DNA from: Ogataea parapolymorpha DL-1
Taxonomy: Eukaryota; Ascomycota; Pichiomycetes; Pichiales; Pichiaceae
Length of the DNA: 64,000 nucleotides
Assembly (NCBI RefSeq): GCF_000187245.1
Contig: NC_027861.1
Location: 1,450,934 to 1,514,933, forward strand
Reading direction: 5' to 3'
Shown here piece after piece: positions 56,490-64,000 of the stretch. The notes beneath the pieces were generated by a model, which worked only from the letters and a program-made list of their open reading frames with translations, was not told the DNA's origin and made no database searches. Positions within the stretch are counted from its first letter, which is position 1, and each line of letters begins with the position of its first letter. The position numbers and the translations under genes are program-made.

Positions 56490-57519
56490 TGTTGTTGATC
56501 AAAGCAATGCCTAAGGTATTGAACATCATCTTCGTCACAAGGTTTTGGGAGAATACTGTTTCACTCAATTATCTGTTGATTCTTTCAATCTCAATATATT
56601 CTCATGTTACTAACAGGAAGACAAGTCAAAGCTCCTATGTTTCATGCAGCAAGTAACCTTTCCAGTGCTTTCTGAAGTTGATTTAGTTACTTGGAACCTA
56701 CAGGGGAAAACTAAGAATGAGCCTGTCTTTAAAGTCATTGGTGGTACTACCGGATATAGCAATTGATCTTATTATACTGTATGTGTTCCAATAGCCGCAA
56801 AAGAAATGTCAGTTTGAGAAGGAAGGATTTCTCTATTTATTGGACTTGATGATAGACTCATAGCGACTGGAAATGATTTAGAATATTTCAGATCAAGCTG
56901 GGATGGAGATTATCCCGATTTTTCTCTCACGATTAGCTGTTACACTTATTCGAGCGTTCAATACAGGATTGCATTGGTGAAGATCACTCAACATGCTGAA
57001 AATAATCACTGGGGAAAGTGAAACTCGATTCTGAAAAGCTTTATAAGTATTCCGCTGGAGCGTGCTTTTCCTCCTCTGATAATTATTGAAAACCATCGGT
57101 ATTCTATATATATGGCTTTGTAGAACTTTCATTGAGAGTACACTTGTTGCCATCGCACAATCCAGTGTTAATTGTATGTGGAAGGAATGACTCAGACTTT
57201 TGAGTATTCTAGATCAGACAGGAGTTTATGATGATACACCTTTTGTTCCACGAACTGCAGGGTTGTATCTTTATTATCTAGTTGCTTATTAATCAAATGC
57301 ACCATTCCAAAAACAACTAAGTATCCCTCATGATTCTATAGAGAGTCTGAGGTCTCCGTATGTTTATTAACTAATGAGACAATTCAGGCTAAAATATAAT
57401 TAATTCCTTTGCATCTTGATGCATCGGATCTCTGTCTCATTATAGACGCGGGTACTAAACTGATTGATGTACATCATAATTTTTTGCCCCCTCCAGAAGC
57501 GCCGCTCAGACTTGACTAA
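56490..57519 (+). pseudogene. Heavily decayed L-rhamnonate dehydratase copy
   Basis: The + strand carries scattered but collinear pieces of LRA3. There is a weak N-terminal stretch (MPKVLN...TRFWE), then VDLVTWNLQGKTKNEPVFKV followed by IGGTT, against VDLAIWDLLGKIRNEPVYKM and IGGAT in the intact gene. AAKEM follows, then DYPDFSLTISCYTYSS, HWGK, RAFPPL and ENHRYSIY. The end reads LIIDAGTKLIDVHHNFLPPP against LTVNPKVKLIDARYILSPSP. At least four in-frame stops, several frame changes and a shortened length show it is dead. It lies between the beta-glucosidase and rhamnosidase genes, about 6 kb from the intact copy, and implies that the cluster was once partly duplicated. Confidence 0.85.
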
Positions 57520-57698
57520 TCTCAGAAAGATGACAAGAAAAATGGAACCTCATACTATTATTAAGGATAAGTCACCGAAAGAATTAAAGTACGCCAGACT
57601 TCGAAGAAAAGCAGTTAACAAAGAAAACTTATACATAGTCTAAAATCCTATAGCCCTTTTGTTCATCAACAGCATAAGAAGCTCCTATTTGAAGCTTA

Positions 57699-60302
57699 TC
57701 AAGCTGAACACGTAAAAGACCACACTCCGGACCCCACAGAATGAGTGGTTCCATCAGGAAGTGTGACGTGGGCAGTGGAGTTCAGGGGAACGGTCACATT
57801 GTAGGTGAACTTACTAGCTTCTATTTTCCATTGAGACCTGATCAAGCCACTGGGAGATTTGTGGAAAGTTTCACAATAGCTGATGTTAGATCCTGGTATA
57901 GGCCGAAGGAAAAACTCTCGCCAGCCTGGTTCCTTCAATTTCAAACCACCCATTCTTTCATGCATCCAGTTGGCAATTGAACCCAAGGCATAATGATTGA
58001 AAGAAGTCATTTCACCAGGATTGATGTGGCCTGTAGGCAACATACTATCCCATCGTTCCCAGATTGTTGTTGCACCCACAGAAACTGGATATAGCCATGA
58101 AGGGCATTCTTTTTGTAGTATCATTTTGTAGGCGTCTTCTATATGTCCTGTAATAGTCAAAGCTTCAGTGACAAATGGAGTGCCAGCAAATCCGGTACTG
58201 ATTTTATAGTCACTTTGCCTTACTAGTTCGGACAATTGGTTGCCAGCATAGCATATTTGATCATCATTTTTGTACAGCCCAAAACAAATAGCCAGAGCAT
58301 ATGCCGTTTGTGTGTTTGATGTCAGCTTTCCTGACAAGGAAACATAAGCATCATTGAAATCAGAACGACATTTGGAAGCGAGCTCAGCGTAATAAGCCGC
58401 ATCTTTTTCTAACTTTAAGATCTCAGCAGTCTCCGAAGTTATCGTAAGTATCTTGAAAAGAAAAGCATCAGCAACCAGATAGGCGTCTGTCAAAGCAAGA
58501 AGGGGGTTGTCTGGTGGTGCAGATGGATCCAGCCAATCTCCCAACTGGGCTTCAATCTTATCCCACCTGACTTTTCCTTCAATTTTAGGAATGTAATCAA
58601 TCCATGAAACCATACTTTCGTATTGGGTTTGCAAGATATGCTTGTTTCCCGAAGACCTGTAAAGCTCATAAGGTACAATAACCGAGGCGTCCTGCCAAAT
58701 AGCGGCTATCTTACCATTCCAAAATGTTTCGAATGCATGTATAATATCTGGGACCACAACAGCAGGAGCTCCACCATTCGCTTTTTGTTCTAGTTTCAAA
58801 TCCTTCAACCAGCTTTGCAGGAACGAGTAGCAATCACATAAGTAGAGTGCGGTTGGACAAAATATGGCAATGTCACCTGTCCAACCGAGACGTTCATCTC
58901 TTTGTGGGCAATCCATCGGTATGGCTAGGAAATTGCCTCTCATGCTATGGACAACATTCTGGTGGAGCCTGTTTAGCAATCTGTCAGAACACTCAAAACC
59001 ACCAGTTGTCTCCATTAGATTTCCAATGACGACGAATTCAATATTGGTCGGGTTAAACTCTCCATACCAGTTATCAATCTGACAGTACCTTGCTCCATGA
59101 AATGTAAATCTGGGAGCATATGTTTCACCATCTATATCACCTTTGAAAGTATACTGGTCTGTAGCTTTTGCAAGCCTCAGGGGACGAGTGCCGAGCTCCC
59201 CATTCTCCAAAACTTCAGCAAATCTTAAAGTAATAGTGTGCCCTTTTGGAGCCTTGGCATTATTGATGCGAGGGAAGCCAACTGCATTTTGACCGAAATC
59301 AACAATCAGCTTCTTCTTTGGTGTCTCGAAAATGTCGACTGGTTTCAGAGAATTGATTTCACATATGTAACCAAAGGCTTGCGGCTCAATTGATTTGGAA
59401 CTGCATTGAATAATTTCAATCGGGCTCCACGAATCATCCTTAAACGTCGGGAGAGACCATCCTGGAAACTCGTCATTTGCATCATATACCTCACCATTGT
59501 ACAACTGTGCATCTTTAATTGGACCATAATTAGATTTCCAAGCTTCATCAGAGAGAATCACAGCTCTCTCACCATTTTCGTATTCCACGTCTATCTCAAT
59601 ACTAATGGCTCTTTGATATCCGTAAATATTTCTGGCTCCACCGTCAAAACCAAGCATTCCGCTATACCATCCAGACCCTACTCTAGCCCCAATAGCATTG
59701 CTATGCGGTGTAAGCAAGTCTGTTATATCGTAGAATTGATGGAGCAAACGATGATCATAGCTTGTCCAACCAGGTGCTAAGTAGTCTTGTCCAACCTTCC
59801 TTCCATTGACTTCGATTTCGTAAACCCCCAAAGCTGTACTATAGATCTTAGCAGACTTAATTTTATTGGCCGATAAATCAAAATTCCTTCTGAATAATAT
59901 TTCTGGTGAAACGTCTTCATCCTTAGGCTGCCCAACCATAGAAATAAATGGAGCCCTCCAGGAGTTATCCAAAATTCCAACTTGAGCGACTGCGGGCTCA
60001 CTCCATTCAGAAAAAGAAAAAACATCAGATTTTGGTGCAACACGAATCGAAATAGCTATGACTTCTCTTGACTTCAAGTCTCTTCCTGGCCATTCCACAA
60101 ACAAATTATTGTCAGAGTTGACAACATCGTAAATGCTGTAAGTTTGGGCCCCGTATTTTATCTTGATTTGATAAGCACCCTGATACCAGTTCTTCTCGTT
60201 ACCAAAAATCTCCCAGGAAATGACTGGTCTTTTAGTTGCGGTTAACCCATTGGTTGGTCCGAGAGTGTTTGAGTCTAATCGAATTCCTCTAACTTCAACC
60301 AT
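57699..60302 (-). CDS. Intracellular GH78 alpha-L-rhamnosidase
   Basis: The 867-residue glycoside hydrolase family 78 enzyme has N-terminal beta domains (PVISWEIFGNEKNWYQGAYQ, WSEPAVAQVG). The catalytic barrel carries the family motif DCPQRDERLGWTGD near residues 465-478, with the acidic catalytic residues, then the late AGTPFVTEALT, ATTIWERWDSM and SFNHYALGSIANWM. A C-terminal beta domain closes it. No signal peptide is visible, so it acts on substrates already in the cell. It releases L-rhamnose from rhamnosides, feeding the LRA genes. It is divergent from the transporter gene. Confidence 0.92.
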   Translation of the reverse strand: MVEVRGIRLDSNTLGPTNGLTATKRPVISWEIFGNEKNWYQGAYQIKIKYGAQTYSIYDVVNSDNNLFVEWPGRDLKSREVIAISIRVAPKSDVFSFSEWSEPAVAQVGILDNSWRAPFISMVGQPKDEDVSPEILFRRNFDLSANKIKSAKIYSTALGVYEIEVNGRKVGQDYLAPGWTSYDHRLLHQFYDITDLLTPHSNAIGARVGSGWYSGMLGFDGGARNIYGYQRAISIEIDVEYENGERAVILSDEAWKSNYGPIKDAQLYNGEVYDANDEFPGWSLPTFKDDSWSPIEIIQCSSKSIEPQAFGYICEINSLKPVDIFETPKKKLIVDFGQNAVGFPRINNAKAPKGHTITLRFAEVLENGELGTRPLRLAKATDQYTFKGDIDGETYAPRFTFHGARYCQIDNWYGEFNPTNIEFVVIGNLMETTGGFECSDRLLNRLHQNVVHSMRGNFLAIPMDCPQRDERLGWTGDIAIFCPTALYLCDCYSFLQSWLKDLKLEQKANGGAPAVVVPDIIHAFETFWNGKIAAIWQDASVIVPYELYRSSGNKHILQTQYESMVSWIDYIPKIEGKVRWDKIEAQLGDWLDPSAPPDNPLLALTDAYLVADAFLFKILTITSETAEILKLEKDAAYYAELASKCRSDFNDAYVSLSGKLTSNTQTAYALAICFGLYKNDDQICYAGNQLSELVRQSDYKISTGFAGTPFVTEALTITGHIEDAYKMILQKECPSWLYPVSVGATTIWERWDSMLPTGHINPGEMTSFNHYALGSIANWMHERMGGLKLKEPGWREFFLRPIPGSNISYCETFHKSPSGLIRSQWKIEASKFTYNVTVPLNSTAHVTLPDGTTHSVGSGVWSFTCSA

Positions 60303-61031
60303 TATTCAATCCAGCTAAGTACTCAACAGAGTGTTTTGAAGATACTGAAAAAAAGTGAATGTTGAGGAGCAGCTTTATAGTTCAAAAAGGCAAGGTTGTG
60401 GGTTTCCAATTTTCATTTCGGACGAGTTTAAATCCGCTAGTGAAAATTACGGGGTGGAGTACTAAGCCACTTTGAAGCAATGTCTCCTACATATTTGACG
60501 AACCGATAGTAATATACATGGGGTGGACAGAGAAATAAATTTAGAGTCATGCCCCACTTTGAAAGAGTGAAGCCTGATAAACGGTGCAATGATACTCCGA
60601 CATATACGGTGAGAATTAAGGTTACCCAGATTGCGGGGTCGCGCTATTGTATTTTGACGAAAAGGCCGATAAAAAAAACAATACGTGTGGAGTTACTATT
60701 GAGGATCTATTGAAAAACAGGCTCTTTTGCATTAAATTCCTGTTTAATTCGGGTCCATAGTTCGTCCGACTTTTTGTCCGATTCCATTTTGGGCCAAAAA
60801 ATAGTCACAGATCTCGGAATTTCAATTTCGCGAGATGTACCCCACAAAAAATTTCCCCAGAATTTTTCTCACTTTCTAAGAAGTCGTCATATGGGCACTG
60901 ATCTAAGCACCGCAGGTTTATATAAAGATCAAAAAATCAGCTCCAGTGTGAGACATAACACAACTCTTGTACGAAATTTTCCAAGTCTAACAGAAAATTG
61001 AGAATCGTGGAATTCTGTATTGAAGTGAAAC
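60303..61031. promoter_or_regulatory. Divergent promoter of the rhamnosidase and transporter genes
   Basis: This 729-base region contains TACCCCA at 60838-60844, continuing as CAAAAAATTTCCCCAGAA to about 60862. GGGGTGG occurs at about 60450 and 60519, and GCCCCAC near 60551. A TATATAAAG at about 60920 lies some 110 bases before the transporter ATG. No gene is present. Confidence 0.5.
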
Positions 61032-62663
61032 ATGTTTTTTAAGACTAAGGAAGATCCGCAAGCACCTATAAGTGAGGAAGAGTTTGACCACCTTATGCAG
61101 GTGGCCAGAGCTCAGCAAAAAGTGGAGCATGATCTTACAAGGTGGCAAGCAACCAAGGCTTACACTTGGACAGTGTACTTCATGTTTGTTTGTGTGTGGT
61201 CGATGGTCCTCGTCGGCTACGAAAATCAAGCCGGAGGTATGGTTGTTAGCATTCCGCAATTCAGGGAAGACTTTGGCTTTTATTATGAAGGAGACTATGT
61301 TTTGGAAGCCAAATGGCAGTCTGCCATAACCGGTGCTCCTACTGGCGCCCTTGCAGTGGGCTTCATGTTGGGCTCATTTTTTGCTGATAGGGTTGGTAGA
61401 AGAAACACTTTATTTTGTGCTGTCTTGCTCACCGTGCCATTCATTACACTTGAATATATTGCAACTTCCATTCAAGTGTTTTTCCTGGGAAAGTTTTTCA
61501 ACAGCTTCTGTTTGGGAATCATTTCTTCTTGTTGTTCAGTTTATGTTTCTGAATGTGCACCTCTTGCCTTAAGAGGATTTTTTGCTGCAACACTCGCCCT
61601 TGCTCTCTGTATTGGTCCATTCATCTGTGTTCTCATTAATAACACAACAAGTACTTACACTACACGAATGGCTTACAGAGGAATTTTCATTCCCCAATGG
61701 ATCTTTTCCATTACTGCAATGGCTATGATTACAACTATTCCAGAATCAGCTTACTGGTTCCTTTCCAAAGGTAAACGTCAACAGGCTCTTAAGTCCTTGA
61801 AAAAGATGTATCGAGAGGAAAGTGTTATACAAAAACAATACGCCATGATGTACGTGACCGTCATGGAGGCTAGCGAGATATCGGCTAAAGCGGGCACTTA
61901 TGTGGACTGTTTCAAGGCTAAAGACTTGCGTCGTACTCTGCTTGTCATCTTTCCCCTATTCATGCAGGCAATGAGTGGTGTTTCTTATGTGACCAGTTAC
62001 TCAACCTATTACTATCAATACGCGGGATATGGTACCCAAAAATCTTTCCAAATATCATGTGGTGCGCAGGCTCTATCTATTTCAGGGGTCATTAGTTCCT
62101 GGTTCATTATCGACCGATTTGGTCGTCGACCATTAATGATCGGGGGCATGATTGCCATAACCATTCTAAACCTTTTGATTGCCAGCACGGGTATCGACAA
62201 AAGCAATATACCGGCAATGAAAACATCTTCAGGATTTATGGCAATGTACAACTACGTGTACAACATTGCGTTGGGAGCGGTTCCTTACATTTTGGCGTCT
62301 GAGGTGTCGTCCGTTTTCTTGAGAGCAAAGACGTATGCGCTTGCAAACCTAACAAACAATGCTTTGCAATGCATGTGGCAGTTTGTGCTTCCGTATATGT
62401 TTAACGCAAACGAGGCAAACATGGGATCAAAAATCAATTTCATATTCACAGGGTGCTCATTCCTTTCGATCTTTGTGTTCTACTTTTACCTTCCGGAAAC
62501 CGCGGGGCGCTCCTTTGAGGAGATCGACGAGATGTTTGCTCTGAAGATTCCTGCGCGCCAGTGGAAACACTGGCAAACAAAAAAACAGGAGGAGTCTGAC
62601 CAGTACTTGAAAGAGCTGAAAATCGTCGAGTCTCACGATGAGCTTCCGAAAACGATTGTGTAG
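61032..62663 (+). CDS. MFS sugar/oligosaccharide transporter, alpha-glucoside permease-like
   Basis: The 543-residue, 12-helix sugar porter has DRVGRRNTL after helix 2, SECAPLALRG near helix 4-5, PESAYWFLSKGK before the central loop, DRFGRRPLM in the second half and FYFYLPETAGRSFEEIDEMF at the end. The WQSAITG...GAL and ESAYWFLSKG patterns resemble fungal alpha-glucoside (Mal/Mph) permeases. Divergent pairing with an intracellular rhamnosidase suggests import of whole rhamnosyl-glucosides such as rutinose-type disaccharides or flavonoid glycosides. It is the last intact gene before the subtelomeric zone. Confidence 0.87.
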   Translation: MFFKTKEDPQAPISEEEFDHLMQVARAQQKVEHDLTRWQATKAYTWTVYFMFVCVWSMVLVGYENQAGGMVVSIPQFREDFGFYYEGDYVLEAKWQSAITGAPTGALAVGFMLGSFFADRVGRRNTLFCAVLLTVPFITLEYIATSIQVFFLGKFFNSFCLGIISSCCSVYVSECAPLALRGFFAATLALALCIGPFICVLINNTTSTYTTRMAYRGIFIPQWIFSITAMAMITTIPESAYWFLSKGKRQQALKSLKKMYREESVIQKQYAMMYVTVMEASEISAKAGTYVDCFKAKDLRRTLLVIFPLFMQAMSGVSYVTSYSTYYYQYAGYGTQKSFQISCGAQALSISGVISSWFIIDRFGRRPLMIGGMIAITILNLLIASTGIDKSNIPAMKTSSGFMAMYNYVYNIALGAVPYILASEVSSVFLRAKTYALANLTNNALQCMWQFVLPYMFNANEANMGSKINFIFTGCSFLSIFVFYFYLPETAGRSFEEIDEMFALKIPARQWKHWQTKKQEESDQYLKELKIVESHDELPKTIV

Positions 62664-63229
62664 GCAAGTTGAGTAAACTTTAATGAAAATGGTTCGATAA
62701 GAACTGCTAGAGTATCGGGTCGACAGGATGTTACCACATGAAAGGCTCAATGAAGAGACCACGAGTTGTGAAATAGCTTGGTTCCGAATATCATCAGTAG
62801 AGATTAAATTTCCTGTATAGGATGAGCAAATGGTGTAGTCATTATAACCATAGCTGAGACGAAAATAGAACTCGAAAGAGCGGGCCACGTGATGGCGTGC
62901 CTGACAAGAGCAGGCACAAGCGCGGGGTGCCGTCGCAAGCAGTTCTGCACGTACACGGCCAACCGTTGCATTTTTCGACCCCAGCGACCAGACTGGCGCG
63001 CAAACGCCGATTGTAGTCTGAAAGTTGAGATAAACTGCCGCATCAGCAGGAGGTGGGGTTTAAATCACACGACTGAGTGCCAGTGGGAGGCCAGGTGGCG
63101 CGTTCAGCCGAAGGCTTTGAAGCAGGTGAGAGCTAAGAAGGACTACGGAGTTATCTGACCACCGAAAAGATTACGTAAATGGTTGCTTTATTGAACAATT
63201 TATTTAATTGCAACTTAACGAGGAATTAT
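62664..63229. other. Subtelomeric stretch without intact genes
   Basis: The sequence changes from AT-rich to GC-rich around 62880. A CACGTG occurs at 62885-62890. Open frames here have no protein features. It probably holds the 3' region of the transporter gene and the former promoter of the broken dehydrogenase that follows. Confidence 0.35.
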
Positions 63230-63560
63230 ATGTCATTAGAACCACAAGCACAGGCAAATCTTGAACAAAAAACAGTCCTCATCACCGTGGCATCTGCGGG
63301 CATCTGCGGGCATTGGCTAGGCAATTGCGCATGAGTTTGTGTCGGCAGCCGGCGGAAACATTAAGTTAGTGCTGGCGGCCAGAAGGGCCGACAGACCGGC
63401 AGAATTGAGCCGGCAATTAAAGCAAAGTGGGCCAGGTGAGTACGCAGGACTTTAGCGTTGAGCAAAGATCGACGCGTTTTTGCAGCTCTTCCCTCCGATT
63501 ATCGTGACATCGACGTGCTAAGCATTAGGGACGAGGATGTGGAGGAGTGGAGGAGTTAAG
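63230..63560 (+). pseudogene. Broken short-chain dehydrogenase (YMR226C-like)
   Basis: From ATG 63230 the frame reads MSLEPQAQANLEQKTVLIT then VASAGI, the SDR nucleotide site, but a 10-base tandem duplication (GCATCTGCGG twice, 63290-63309) shifts it. In the other frame follow AIAHEFVSAAGGNIKLVLAA, then RRADRPAELSRQLK. After further shifts come DFSVEQRSTRF, SDYRDIDVL and IRDEDVEEW, lacking the NNAG part between the last two. The catalytic Tyr/Lys half is gone. The order matches fungal serine/3-hydroxyacid dehydrogenases of the YMR226C type. Confidence 0.75.
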
Positions 63561-64000
63561 AATTATAGTGACCCCCTGCCCCCCCGGGCGGGTTGGTGCC
63601 GGCGGGGTTGGTGTTTTCACCGGGCGACAAAACGCGGAGTGATATGCGGGTGTGTTTCGCGGCGGGTCCCCTGGCGTGTGGGCCCCATACAAAGTGCGGG
63701 TGGTTTTGCTGGGAGTACGACCGGCGGGTATAGCGGGTGTCGCAGACCGGCGGGTCGGCCGGCGTGTGGGCCCATACAAAAAGATGGTGGTGTTTACATG
63801 GCGGGTCAGACAGCGAAAACGTGGTGTCCCAGTGGCGGGTTAGTCAGCAAAAAGGTGGTGTCCTAGTGGCGGGTCAGTACCCAAAAAGGTGGTGTCCCAT
63901 CGGCGTGTTTGCATGGCGGGTGTGGTATCTCGACAAGCAGTGGCCGTAGGGCACTGAAAACTGGATAGTATGCAGCGAGGGGTCTCCCTTGAATAGCAAA
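63561..64000. repeat. GC-rich subtelomeric repeats with 34-base tandem units
   Basis: GGCGGGT and close variants recur on the + strand from about 63590 onward. A 21-base block GGCGTGTGGG...CATACAAA appears at 63673-63693 and again (one base shorter) at 63761-63780. From 63778 to about 63915 there are imperfect units with AAAAGGTGGTGTCC...TGGCGGGT. The A-runs at 63816, 63850 and 63884 are exactly 34 bases apart, and a looser copy starts near 63778. G-rich strand asymmetry towards the right end fits telomere-proximal DNA; known Ogataea telomeres use a GGGTGGCG unit. Confidence 0.7.

Noticed and set aside
62889..63158. 89-residue open frame in the subtelomeric stretch
   Set aside because: Arg/Cys/Trp-rich composition is typical of chance frames in GC-rich DNA, and it has no motif.
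63525..63866. Overlapping open frames on both strands in the terminal repeats
   Set aside because: They are products of GGCGGGT-type repeats lacking stop codons and do not encode recognisable protein.

Overview
This window looks like the end of a chromosome arm from a budding yeast (Saccharomycotina). Nearly every gene is a single intronless open reading frame. CTG codons fall at conserved leucines (for example in the lipoyl acyltransferase and in the Nop15-like RRM), so CUG is read as leucine and the CUG-serine clade is excluded. The right end carries GGCGGGT-rich, short tandem repeats that resemble subtelomeric DNA. A methylotrophic yeast of the Ogataea type is my best inference, but no species-specific marker is decisive.

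Positions 1-19.3 kb are a core region, relatively GC-rich: cytochrome b5, Nop15, a Maf pyrophosphatase, Tom7, the PDH E2 subunit, an Ssh4-type Rsp5 adaptor, Srp21, a coiled-coil protein, a Ccw14-like CFEM wall protein, a UBE2W-like E2, Ste23, a DUF3712 protein, a 6-phosphofructo-2-kinase homologue lacking the phosphatase histidine, and two tandem RNase H genes.

Positions 20.2-29.4 kb form a nitrogen-acquisition block: an NCS1 permease, a 1248-residue biotin carboxylase/PxpC/PxpB/biotinyl fusion (LamA-like), a Dur3-type symporter and a PxpA/LamB protein. The carboxylase/symporter promoter is dense in GATAA boxes. This looks like a yeast lactam (5-oxoproline or pyrrolidinone type) utilisation cluster rather than simple urea degradation.

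Positions 31.4-41.7 kb form a probable organosulfur block: a Jlp1-like and a second TauD-family dioxygenase, a Dal5-family transporter, a flavin monooxygenase, a zinc-cluster regulator and an amino acid transporter. Two promoters carry an identical GCGGAA-N14-TTCCGC element, and TGTGGC (Met31/32-like) cores recur.

Positions 42.4-62.7 kb form an AT-rich rhamnoside-utilisation cluster: an MFS oligosaccharide transporter, intracellular GH78 alpha-L-rhamnosidase and GH3 beta-glucosidase, the non-phosphorylated L-rhamnose pathway (dehydrogenase, lactonase, dehydratase, aldolase), a zinc-cluster regulator and an acid phosphatase. Five of its intergenic regions share TACCCCA elements. Two relics sit in it: a sugar transporter pseudogene and a second, heavily decayed L-rhamnonate dehydratase. 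The last 1.3 kb holds a broken short-chain dehydrogenase and subtelomeric repeats.
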